24,699 nucleotides of DNA from Reclinomonas americana ATCC 50394 (lineage: Eukaryota > Jakobida > Jakobea > Jakobida): contig PS015167.1 of NCBI GenBank assembly GCA_048213135.1, positions 33,858-58,556 of the forward strand. Reading direction: 5' to 3'. Position 1 is the first letter of the stretch. Every line of letters begins with the position of its first letter. The notes under the pieces were generated by a model. It searched no databases. It was not told where the DNA came from and worked only from the letters and a program-made list of their open reading frames with translations. Both the position numbers and the translations under genes were made by a program. Positions 8,313-18,350 of this stretch are shown here, piece after piece.

Positions 8313-11300
8313 TGTGTGTGTGTGTAGTGTGTGAGAGAAGTGTCGTANNNNNNNNNNNNNNNNNNNNNNNNNNNNNNNNNNNNNNNNNNNNNNNNNNNNN
8401 NNNNNNNNNNNNNNNNNNNNNNNNNNNNNNNNNNNNNNNNNNNNNNNNNNNNNNNNNNNNNNNNNNNNNNNNNNNNNNNNNNNNNNNNNNNNNNNNNNNN
8501 NNNNNNNNNNNNNNNNNNNNNNNNNNNNNNNNNNNNNNNNNNNNNNNNNNNNNNNNNNNNNNNNNNNNNNNNNNNNNNNNNNNNNNNNNNNNNNNNNNNN
8601 NNNNNNNNNNNNNNNNNNNNNNNNNNNNNNNNNNNNNNNNNNNNNNNNNNNNNNNNNNNNNNNNNNNNNNNNNNNNNNNNNNNNNNNNNNNNNNNNNNNN
8701 NNNNNNNNNNNNNNNNNNNNNNNNNNNNNNNNNNNNNNNNNNNNNNNNNNNNNNNNNNNNNNNNNNNNNNNNNNNNNNNNNNNNNNNNNNNNNNNNNNNN
8801 NNNNNNNNNNNNNNNNNNNNNNNNNNNNNNNNNNNNNNNNNNNNNNNNNNNNNNNNNNNNNNNNNNNNNNNNTTCTCTCTGGCCTCTGCTCCTCTTTCCA
8901 GCGATCATGTACTCTGCTTTGTTGCTCTTTCTCTCTTTCTTGGCCTCCTTGGATGCTCATTTCCTCTCCTTCTTCAATCGCGTGGTCTGTTTCTTCGTTC
9001 CTCATTGTTTCGACCCGCCCATCACTCTCTCGCTTGGCCTCCTTCCATACCCACTCCTTCTGCTCTTCTACTTCTCTACTTTTTCGATCGTCTGCTCTTC
9101 TTCCTTGCTTCACGTCACAGTTTGAATCATCCACTCTCTTTGCCTTGCCCATCGCCCGTTCCCTCAGCCTCGTACCAACTGCTCCTCATCTTTCAACGTT
9201 CTCCATCGCCTGTATCAACCGGTCCTTCCTTTCTCAATCTCGGTTTCTCCATTTACCTTTATAATTAAACTCCTTGATACTCCTCTGCCTTCGATCTTGT
9301 TCTCTGCGTATTCCTCCCCTTTCCTGTCTCCTTTTCCTTCTCCCGCCACTCATCTCCCTTTTCCCTCCCCCCGCAGTGTGCAACCGAGTGCTGGAGCGTC
9401 AGCAGGCGCACAAGACAAGGTGTTTACGTTTCACGACGTGTTGCCTCCGGAGAGCAGTCAGGCGCAGGTTTTCGAGCGCGTGCGGCATGTGGTCGATCGC
9501 GTCATGGATGGCTTCAATGGCACCATCTTTGCCTATGGACAGACGGTTTGTGTCTTCTTGGAATCCACAGTCTCCATCTCAGCACCGCTCTTCTTCTGGC
9601 CCACCAAACAGACCTCCTTCTATCGCTGCTCTTTCTCCATCCTCTCCTCTCTTTCTCTTTCCTTTCCTGTCTGCTTCCCCTGTCTCACCCTTCCCGTCAC
9701 CTTCCAGGGCTCGGGCAAGACATACACAATGGAGGGCTACCAGTACAGCGTCTCTGAGGAACGCGTGCAGGCAGAGATTGATGTGCGTATTGCTCATCGC
9801 TCGACATGACACGCGCATCCTCGCTTAATTGGTGCTGCGTGCAGGGTGGTGACCCGGAGAGCTGGGGTGTGATGCCTCGCAGCATTGAGTATCTATTTCG
9901 TCAGATCGCCAGCGCACCCGCACACCTCAAGTTTACTGTGCGATGCTCGTTGCGTGGCGAGAGGGAAAGACCGCTCTTGCTGAGAATAATAGACCTGACG
10001 GAGCTGCTGCGCAGCTTTATTCAAATCTACAACGAACGTGTATACGATCTGCTGAATCCCGGCAGCTTCCAATTGCATCAACGGTTGCAGAGTTGCGTTG
10101 TGATGGCGTGAGCACGTGCGTAGTGTATCCACGTGCTGACCGTGGTGGACGACAGAGGGGCAGCAGCTTCCACCCGGCCTGCGCGTACGATGGACCAAGA
10201 GACGCGGCTTCTACGTGGAGAACATGTACTCATTCGACTGCGATACGCACGAGGAAGTCAAGTTGCGTGATTCTCCCTCTCTCCGTCTCCCTCCCTGTCC
10301 CTTCTTCTCACTCCCTTTCCCCTTCTCACCCCCTCAGGCGCCTCTTCGACTCGGGCGTCTCCAACAAAGTCATGGGCACGCATCGCCTCAATCTCAATTC
10401 AAGTCGCGCCCACTCCATCTTCACGGTTCATCTCGAATGCCACGACACCTCCTCCGACCGCACCTCCAAGAGTTGCGCTCTTCCGCGCATTCTCTGTCTC
10501 CCACACATTGCTCACCGACACATCGCGCAGGCAAGCTGAGCTTGGTCGATCTCGCCGGTTCCGAACGCATCCAGCAGCTCGCCGACAATCCCTCGTCGCA
10601 GCTGGTGCGCGAGAGCATCGAGATCAACCGATCGCTGTTCACACTGGGCAAGGTGCGCGATACTGCTTGCCAACTCCATTTTTCCCAACTCGTCTCATGA
10701 TTCGTTTTCATTCCTTCCCCCTTCTCCATTCCCCCCTTTTCGCTCCCCTGTTCCTTCTCCTTCCCTTCCCCACAGGTCATCTCCGCCCTCTCCACCGCCA
10801 AATCATCGACGCACATCCCGTACCGCGACTCCAAGCTGACCCAACTGCTAAAGGACTCACTCGGCGGCAACTCATACACCGTCATGATCGCCTGCATCAC
10901 TCNNNNNNNNNNNNNNNNNNNNAGAGAGAGAGAGAGAGAGCCTGCCATTTCTCAAGCGAGAGAGTCGCTGACGCCCCTCGTTGCAGAACAAGCGACTGAA
11001 GGAGGAGATTCAGTACTTGCGGCAGCTCAGCTCCATTACTGGCCCGAGGGGCGCTGGTGACGGAGCCGGTGCATCGTCCAGTTGCGGCAATCTCTGGCAG
11101 TGCATTGCACACTCATGTCTACGTGCTGACTGCTTTTGTTTCGAGCAGAGTCTGTGCTCGGTGACCTGTCGACTGCGGACCTGGAGGATGTCACCAACCG
11201 CTTGGTCGAGTCGGTGCAAGTGATCAAGGTGCGCCTTCTTTTGCACGCACTTGCCTGCCTCTCGTCTCCCTCACCACCGTGCAGGGCATCTTTGAGGTAC

Positions 11301-14223
11301 ACAAGACCCTCCACGAATCGTTCGACACCATCACCGGCGAGAACGCGCAGCTGCAGCGCTCTGTCGACGATCTCATGGCGGAAAACTACTCGCTCCGTGA
11401 GCGGCTCGACATTCTCGAGAGCGTACTCATGCAGCCCGATTACGACAGTGGCAGCGCAGGGCGGTCAGCAGATGCATCGGCCCCCTCCGCTGTCAGCGCC
11501 GAGACCACGTCGGCGACGGCTGCGGCCGGTGGCGACGAATCATATGTCGATCCCACCACTGTCGAGCACGACAAGAAGATTGCCGCGTTTCTGCAATATG
11601 TTGCGTCTCTCGTGTCTCCAATCGTCCCCTGTTGTTCCGCTGCTTCTGTTTCCGCACTCTCCCTGTTGCCATCTTGCGCGCTCTTCCGCACATCGTACCA
11701 CGTCATTTTCTTCTCCTTTTTCTTCTTCTTCTTCTTCTTCTTCTCTCTCCATCCACTGTTTCCCGTCTCCATTCCGTCTCCTTACTTCGCTTATCTATAT
11801 CCCACTAAGTTCTGGCATGCACTATCTTCCATCCTCGATGTTTCATCCACCTTTGCTCTTCCGCATCTATTTGCCTCTGTTCCCGCGTTCGTTCCTTTCT
11901 CCCTTCGTTCACGTCTCCTCCTTCCGCTCCTTTCTTCACCACTTCTTCGTTACTCAATGCCCATTGACGCTCCACATCCTTCGCCTCCGTTTTCTCACTC
12001 TTTTTTCTCTCCACGTCTTTCGTGAATTCACATCTCCACCTTCCAGCTCTTCTTCCTTCCGCCTCGCTTTTCTCCATCCCACTTCTTCCTGCCACCCTTG
12101 ATCTTGCTTTGCAATTTCTCTCCACCGCCCGCTCCATTACTTTCCTCCCTCATGTCTTCGTTTCCCGACATCTCGCTACGCTGGACCTTTGCCCTCCGTC
12201 GCCCTCCATCTCTTCCCTCTCTGCTTCCTTCCATCCATCTTTATCACACCTCCTGTCCTTTCCCATCTTCCCCTCCCTTACCTATCTCTTCTTCTCCCTT
12301 CTTACCCTCACTTTACCCTCCCCCTTCCCCTCCCCCCGCAGTGGCGCGAGCAATACCTCCAAGACCTACAATCCCACCTGGAGGCCATCAACGGCTCACC
12401 CTCAGCCACACCAGTGCAAGCACCCTCCACCGACGCCCTGCACGCGGCACTGAATCGCCACGTGCGCGAATTTCTGGGTGATGCCACGAAGCGCAGCATC
12501 ATGCAGCGGGAGGTTGGCACGCAGACAGCCGGTTCGTCTCCTCGCCAGTCACTTAAAAATGCTCTCCATTAACCGCCATTGTCTCTCTCAGACGACGCCT
12601 CGCCGAATCTCGTGTACATGCAAGTCGGTGCGCAGCTCACGTCGCCCAACGCCTCCACCACCTCGGCGTTCCAGTACCTCGAGCAGCGCCTCCCTGCTGG
12701 TCCACCTCCGGCGGCCGCCGCTGCGGCGTCCAGCGAGGGTACCACCGACGACGACGACAGTCAGCGCGTGGGCACGGCAGAGCCGGCGGGCCAGCGGCAG
12801 GCACTGCGACGTGACAATCTGCGACCGTCGCGCGATCACGTGCAACGCCTGCATCGATCGCGCTCCACGTCGCCCGCCGCCGACAAGGTACTGGCCGAGT
12901 TGCAGTCGCCCAAAACGGGCGCCGAGGTGGCGGCCACAAACTCGCCTCGCAAGTCGCCGCCGCGGAAACCTAAGACCCCGCAGCGCTCGCGACCACCCTC
13001 GCGACCGTCGTCGCCGGCCAAGCGTGGTGCGGCGGCCGCGGCGGCCGCCCTCACATCGGTGATTGAGAGTGTGCCGAGTCGCACCCCTTCGCGACCGTCA
13101 TCACCTCCGCCGGCTCCCAAGCCACCACCAGCCTCGTCGCGCAGCAGTGGCGTCAAGTCGCCACTCCGCGCCAAGTCACCGAAGGTTTCGTCGAAAAAGA
13201 CGGCCGCCACCGCCGCCGCGGACAGCGCAGCGCAGTCGTCGCCGTCATTACCACCGGCACCGCCACCTCCACAGCCGCCTGCATCGGATCCACCACCGGC
13301 TGGCTCGCCAAAGGCGAAACGCACGGCGCGCCTCAAGTCACCAGCGTCGGAGCAGCAGCAGCAGCAGCCACCGGCGTCACCGAATCGGTCGCGACCGACG
13401 ACACCCGGCGCGCGCCACAAGAAAAAGGCAGTCGAGTCTCCGCAGGCGCTAGAACAACTTCAGCAGCAGCAGCAACAGCAGTCTCCGGCATCGCCGAGTC
13501 AATCGAGGCCATCGACTCCCGGTGGTGGTGGTGGCGGCGGTGGTGGCGGCGGCACTCGCCCCAAGAAGAAGAAAAAGCTGGTGGATTCATCGCGCCCGCA
13601 CACACCGACGACCGCCTCCGCAGGCGTGAGTAAGAGCGCGGGTGTGCCAGAACATGGAGCCGTCGTCGTGGAGAAGGAAGAGGAGGTCGGCGACAATGCG
13701 ACGGACTCCCCTGGTCGGAAGCGAGCAAGCAAGGCGAAGAAGAGCAAGAAACGAGCGGAGGCGAGTGACGAGACGACTGCAAAGAGCAGTGCTGTGCCGC
13801 ACCTGTTGGTTCCGCCACTGGATCTGGGCGCCACGTCGCCGTCCAGTGCATCGTCCGCGTCGCGCTCACCATCGTCGTTTGTGGAGGGTGCCGCGCCTGC
13901 GGGTGCGGACAGTGACACGCGCGCCTCATCACTGAGTCCGCGCCATACTCGCCGGAGCCCGTCCCAGTCACCGCGATCGTCGCTGTCGCGCGATTCCATC
14001 TTGGCACCGCTGCATCGCTCGCCCGTGGAACCCGTCACGGATGCAACACACTTCAAGAAACAACGACGGCGATCACCGTCGAAGCAGCGGCCGTCGACCG
14101 CCAACGCAGCAGCGGCGGAGGTCAGTCACATGCTCGAGCAGCACCGACGACAGGAGCAGGAGGCGAAGCGGCAGCTGGCACTGGCCACGGCGCTGGCTCG
14201 CCGGCGCAGGAAACAAGTGCGAG

Positions 14224-14254
<31 letters not shown>

Positions 14255-16440
14255 TCACGGTTCTTCGCCACGATCCAAGCAGCGCGGCGGTGGCAAGCAT
14301 CATGGGACGACCTCGCCCCGTCACGGCGCTGGTGGCGACGCGGCCTCGGAACTCATGGGCATTTTGAACACGTCGGGCATTGCCGGCCTGCTGGCACTCG
14401 TGTCGCAGGCGGCTGTCCTTGACGACGGACGACCACAGTCCGCGGTTGGCGCGAGGACCTTGCACAATGGCAGTGGAAACGGCAGCATGTCGGCCCGCCC
14501 GCACACTGCCAACTCCGCCATCAGTGGCATCGATCTTGGCACCACGCCCGGCCTCAAGTCACCGCGCGGAATGCTACAGGCACAGGGCAGGCCCTCACAT
14601 ACGACACCCACCGCTCCACCACCGCCACCATCATCGTCGTCGGTCCGGCCGCGACGACCGAGTCACAGCAGCCAGACGCAAGCCAATGTGCCTTCATTAC
14701 GGCTTCCTGTCATCAGCACCGGCCAGCAGCAGCGTGTGGACATGCCTGGTGGTGCCGACGAGGACACAGCAATGTTGCAGCAGTTGTTGAACGAGCAACT
14801 GAGCCACCAGCGAAATCTGCAGGAGCGGATGACCGAGCGCGCACGCGCCTCCCTGCGCTCACACAGTCCGCATTCGCGCTCGTCGCGCAGCGGCGACGAT
14901 TCCAGTCAGGAACCTCCTGCCGCTGTCGTTGCCGCTCCTGTGGCCAGTCCCCGCCAAAATCGGCCTCAGCGCAGTCTGTCGGCCCGACCACGCCGCCACA
15001 CCATCAACAGTGCCGACCGCAGCTCACCGAGCCTCAGCGAGCGACCGCTGGTGGAGACCAGTGCCCTGCTCTCGCCGCCGCTTGAGACGCAGGGGTTGGA
15101 CGATGAGCGCCTGCTGTCGGTTCCGCGCGGTCCCACACTGGCTCCCGCTTCCGCTCATCGAGTAGTGAGTTGCTTCTCACTTACCGTCACACAATCGAAG
15201 TGGAGAGTGACAAGAACGATGCTATGTGCACAGATTGCGGAAGCGATATCTCGGCGCATCAACGACCGGCCGAGCTCGACGCCGTCGCCCACCAGACCAA
15301 AACTACCATCGCCACCGCCGCCACCGTCGCACAGTGCGTCTGCTCCGATTTCTTCGTCACGCTCCTCTGTTTTGGTGCTTATCTTCGTTTGCAGAAGCCA
15401 CCGCTGCCGAGGGTCCACTGCCGAGCGACTCGCCACTCCGAGCCTTCCGCAAGGCCGTGTCGCCGAGCGCTATCATGCGCACGGGAAGCACATCGCCGTC
15501 CAGCAACCGTACTCCGTCGCCCGTCACCAATGAGCTGATGATGGTGCTCGGCAGTCGGAGAACGTCCGGTTCGCACTCTGGGTCCGTGTCGGCTCGCAGC
15601 ATGAGCCCCGTCGATGGTTTGTGAGCACGCAGTTTGTTTCTCTGTCCCACGCACACACGTATAGGCTTCGTCTCACTCACCTCTTGTGCAGCTCTCGGTC
15701 GGCAGCGCAATCCAATGTTGCCACGACGGACCGACGCGCAATGGCAGCCACCGTCGTTGGCCATGAGCGATCAGGCGCGCCGCAAAATGTTCCGCAAGCA
15801 AATGCCGCAGTACATGACGGACGCTGTGCAGCCAGCGCCGCCTCCGCCACCACCAGCCCCACCATACCTGTCACGACAGAATCGCGGAGCCGGTGCGGCG
15901 CAGTCGTCACCGTCGGTCATGAATCGTCCCAACGGACCGGCATCGCACAAACCGCACTACACGCACACCCGCCAGCTGGCGCGACCCAGTTCGTCGGCCG
16001 CCATCACTCGCGGAGGAAACGGTGCCGGTGGCGGCGGCATCGGCAACGGCACGGATCTGGTGGCTCTCGAGGGTTTCATTCGCGGTCTGGGCGCACAAGT
16101 GGGCGGCGGCGGCGCTCCACCAAGTGGATCCCGTCGTTCAGCTGCTGTTGGTGGTGGTGGTGGTTCGGCTGCTACCGCCTCCGCGTTTGCCAGTGCCTCG
16201 CCGTACAACAAGGCGTCGGCTCGCGGTCGCTCGCGCCCCGAGACACCCGTGTACGACGTCAACGCCAATCCGATGCTGGCCGTGCTGCAGCAACTGGCGA
16301 GCCGCGGAGGCGGTGATGGTTTTGGTGGTGGTGGCGCTTCGGCCGCGGCCATGAGCAGCACCGAGGATCTGCTGGAGCTGCTGAATGAGCGTGCAGCCAT
16401 GCGCAATGCGCAAAACCTGCAACAATCGCTGCCGCCATAA
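8036..16440 (+). CDS. Large kinesin motor protein, KIF12/kinesin-16-like motor, with a long basic Ser/Pro-rich tail
   Basis: A microtubule motor using ATP hydrolysis. Exons: 8036-8270, [gap], 9377-9545, 9708-9782, 9845-9948, 10015-10091, 10156-10261, 10338-10471, 10531-10652, 10776-10902 (into gap), 10987-11080, 11149-11228, 11285-11599, 12342-12531, 12592-15164, 15234-15333, 15395-15616, 15692-16440 (stop TAA). Phases agree at every resolvable junction. The visible part is about 1,823 residues, very long for a kinesin. I took the first in-frame ATG, 8036; 8105 ([10 protein letters not shown]) is the alternative. Order: proline-rich N-terminus, motor, short coiled coils ([64 protein letters not shown]), then a low-complexity tail. 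[16 protein letters not shown] is closest by eye to the KIF12 group, with moderate confidence. The first beta-strand and the neck-side end of the motor are lost in the two gaps. Donors of seven introns are GTTGCG. Confidence 0.93.
8271..9376 (+). other. Kinesin intron region with gap and missing exon(s)
   Basis: Donor GTCAGT after exon 1, then GA and GT tracts (8281-8335), a 525-bp gap, and a strongly pyrimidine-rich stretch to acceptor CCCGCAG. Exon 1 leaves one codon base over, whereas the exon at 9377 needs two. At least one exon of length 3n+1 must therefore lie in the gap. It should encode the start of the motor, normally an R-x-R-P strand. Confidence 0.8.
8348..8872. other. Assembly gap, 525 N
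   Basis: A run of N within the kinesin gene, entered from a GT/GA microsatellite. Confidence 1.
9377..10902 (+). other. Kinesin motor domain, partial
   Basis: Nine exons. Seen in order: VFTFHDVL, then [12 protein letters not shown] and [10 protein letters not shown] joined across an intron to make the P-loop. Then [26 protein letters not shown], switch I as NLNSSRAH (usual SSRSH), switch II as [22 protein letters not shown], and [19 protein letters not shown]. The sequence stops at MIACIT, just before the conserved ETLSTLRYA-type helix, because of a gap. The nucleotide-binding residues seen are intact, so the motor should be active. Confidence 0.97.
10903..10922. other. Assembly gap, 20 N
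   Basis: Interrupts the last motor exon. It is followed by an AG tract (10923-10940) and an intron end (CTGAC, then GTTGCAG at 10986). Twenty bases cannot hold the missing motor helix plus a splice donor, so the true gap is longer. Confidence 0.95.
11600..12341 (+). other. Long kinesin intron, pyrimidine-rich
   Basis: A 742-bp intron with donor GTTGCG and acceptor CCCCGCAG, phase 0, joining FLQY to WREQYLQDL. It is nearly all C/T with a TTC tract at about 11716-11745. The ORFs running into it are Ser/Pro/Leu-rich low complexity. I see no separate feature. Confidence 0.85.
12592..15164 (+). other. Kinesin tail exon: low-complexity, Ser/Pro-rich, basic
   Basis: A single 2,573-bp exon encoding an 857-residue, largely disordered tail. 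SP and TP dipeptides are dense ([18 protein letters not shown]), as expected for proline-directed kinase sites. Lys/Arg clusters could bind microtubules. It contains Gln runs near 13350, 13460 and 14225, a Gly run near 13525, and Ala runs. One module occurs twice: a Gln run, PASP, SRP(T/S)TPG, then a Lys cluster, near 13350-13430 and 13455-13580. A short helix ([19 protein letters not shown]) lies near 14770-14830. Confidence 0.8.
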
Positions 16441-16490
16441 TTGTAGTGTAATATAGTCATCGCTGTTTTGTTTAACTCTCGTTCATTCAA
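16441..16490. other. 50-bp convergent 3' spacer
   Basis: The stop codons of the plus-strand kinesin (ending 16440) and the minus-strand LRR gene (16493-16491) are only 50 bp apart. Any normal 3' UTRs must overlap the opposite gene. No AATAAA is present. The 13-mer AACTCTCGTTCAT at 16474-16486 also occurs at 17886-17898. Confidence 0.8.
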
Positions 16491-17864
16491 TTACATCATG
16501 GATTCGGTAATGTTTCTCTCGCACAAGTCCTCCAGCTCCCTCTCGAGGCCGTCGGGCCACTCGGCCGTCCAGCCCTTGATGTAGCACCGAATAATGGTGC
16601 GATTGCCGTCGCGCAGCGCATCAATCAGCTGCCGCACACCACCGGCCGGCGAAAACTGATTATCCTCGAGGAAGAGCGAGGTCAGCGTCGAGTTGCGTCG
16701 CATGGCCCGCGCCAGTGCCGGCGCACAGGCGTCGGTCAGTCGATTGCCACTGAGCGACAGCGTGCGCAGCTGCGTGTTGCTCTCCAGCAACTCGGCAAAC
16801 GCGCGACCGCCGACATCGGTGACAGCGTTGATACCCAGGCCCAGCAACTGCAAACGCGGATGATCACGCGCAGCCGTGGCCAGTGCCGCAGCGCCCTTGT
16901 CGCCAATGCCACACGACGACAAGCTCAACGAGACCACATGCGGCGCCGAGCACAGCGCAGCCGCCAGTGCCACTGCCCCATCGTCGCCCACCGGCAACTC
17001 GCTCAACACCACCTCCCGCAGTCGTCGCGACTGCCCAATCGCCTTGCACAACAGTGTCGCCCCTGCAGCCGTCACCCCCGCACAGTCCTGCAAGTCGAGC
17101 GAGCCCAGCGACGAGCGCGGTCGCGCAATGTACTCGGCCAATGCGCGCGCCCCGCTGTCACTCAAGCGATTATCCGCGAGGATCAGACTGACACTGGTGC
17201 GTCGCTCGCCTCCCTCGTCGTCGGCATCGCCACTGCCAGAAGCAGCAATGGTCTCCTCCAGTGAGGTCATCCAGCGCACCAGCAGAGGAATGGCGCGATC
17301 GGAGAGCGCGTGGCCACTGAGATCGAGAGTGCGCACAGAGGGCACGCGGGAGAGAGTGGCACACAGTCGTTCCACGCCTGTCTCAGTCAGTCGTCGAGCT
17401 GGCGAGTGGAGAGAAGAGGGAAGGGAGTGAGCATGCAAGTTGTCTCTCCTTGTCTCTGTGCGCGTGTATGTCTTCTCTTGTCTCCACAACCTTCACTCTC
17501 AGTTGCCCCTCTGCTCCCTCCTTCTCCTCCCTACTTCTTCTCCCTTTTCTCTCTCTCTCTCTCTCTCTCTCTTTCTGACCTTCATCACTCAGTGACCGCA
17601 TGCGGCACGCCAGTGAGAGCGTGTGCACACGCTCATCGCCGTCTTTGGCGGCCGCCGATGCCGCCAACAGCGCCTCACTCAAGCGACTCACATCGTCGTC
17701 GTTCACGCCGACTTGACCGACAATGTCGAACTGAGACAACAGAGAGAGTGAGAGAGTGAATGAGAGTGAGAAGCTTCCCTGTCCTCCTCCTACACTTAGT
17801 CTCGCACCTCCTTGGCATGACCGCGGCGAAGAGCATCCAGCGCGCTCTCGAAAAACTCATTCAT
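16491..17864 (-). CDS. Leucine-rich-repeat protein, ribonuclease-inhibitor type, 371 residues
   Basis: Exons in transcript order: 17864-17808, 17730-17580, 17398-16491, with phases 0 and 1 agreeing and stop TAA. The start is MNEFFESALDALRRGHAKE. At least eight repeats of about 28 residues follow the pattern LxxLxLxxNxLxDxGAxALAxxL. Examples are VRTLDLSGHALSDRAIPLL, SLILADNRLSDSGARALAEY, VVSLSLSSCGIGDKGAAALA, LRTLSLSGNRLTDACAPALA and LTSLFLEDNQFSPAGGVRQL. This pattern belongs to the RNase-inhibitor-like LRR class (as in NLR proteins, RanGAP and LRRC34), which builds a curved protein-binding solenoid. There is no signal peptide, membrane segment or enzymatic domain, so it is probably a cytosolic adaptor with an unknown partner. 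The repeat between residues 110 and 150 is interrupted by a Gly/Asp/Glu-rich loop. Donors are GTGCGA and GTCAGA. Confidence 0.93.
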
Positions 17865-17945
17865 GATTCGCTGCGTGTGGAGGACAACTCTCGTTCATAC
17901 GTTAACAAACAATCATTAGTACATTAAGTCCCTTTCCTCCCCAAT
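17865..17945 (-). other. 81-bp spacer between two same-strand genes
   Basis: It must hold both the 3' end of the S74 fibre gene and the 5' end of the LRR gene. On the minus strand it contains TTAATGTACTAATG, the 13-mer ATGAACGAGAGTT, then a short pyrimidine stretch and CACACGCAG seven bases before the LRR ATG. That last element looks like a 3' splice site. Confidence 0.7.
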
Positions 17946-18350
17946 CTACTGCCTCTGCGCCAATAGCAGCTCCTCCAAGCGCTGGAGACGCGCAGTGAGC
18001 GAGTTGATCTGCTGCTCCTGCTCGCGCAGCTTGCGGTTCTGCTCCTCAATGAGCGACGTCTGCTCGTTGACAGCTTCGACCAGCACTGCCGTCATGCGCG
18101 GGTAGTCGACCGTCAGCACGTCCTTGATGGGCGCGTTGTCCGAGGTCGACGTCACCATGTGCACCAGCTCGGGGAACACGCGCTGCACGTCTTGCGCCAG
18201 CACACCAATCTCCAAGTGGTCCACCTCAATCTTGCGCTGAATGGTCTTGGCCGCCATCTCGTTCCACCGGTACTTGTAGGCGGTGATCTGGCGCAGGGAG
18301 CCAAGCACATTGTCGATGCGCGTGAGGTCGGTCTTGAGACGCTCATCGGA
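17946..18350 (-). other. Peptidase S74 / intramolecular chaperone domain
   Basis: 134 residues beginning SDERLKTDLTRIDNVLGSL. The pattern SDxRLK, then ITAYKYRWN, IGVLAQDVQRVFPELV and VDYPRMTAVLVEAV is the standard S74 signature. By the family mechanism the Ser (codon 18350-18348) and Lys (18335-18333) form the dyad, and cleavage falls just before the Ser. All these residues are present. No transmembrane segment follows, unlike animal MYRF. Confidence 0.93.

Noticed and set aside
11279-12025. 248-residue plus-strand ORF continuing past the kinesin exon
   Set aside because: After 11599 it reads intron sequence. Splicing at GTTGCG to 12342 restores a helical continuation.
15165-15533. Read-through end of the kinesin tail frame after 15164
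   Set aside because: Introns with donors GTGAGT (15165) and GTGCGT (15334) restore the Ser/Pro-rich frame that continues to the stop at 16440.
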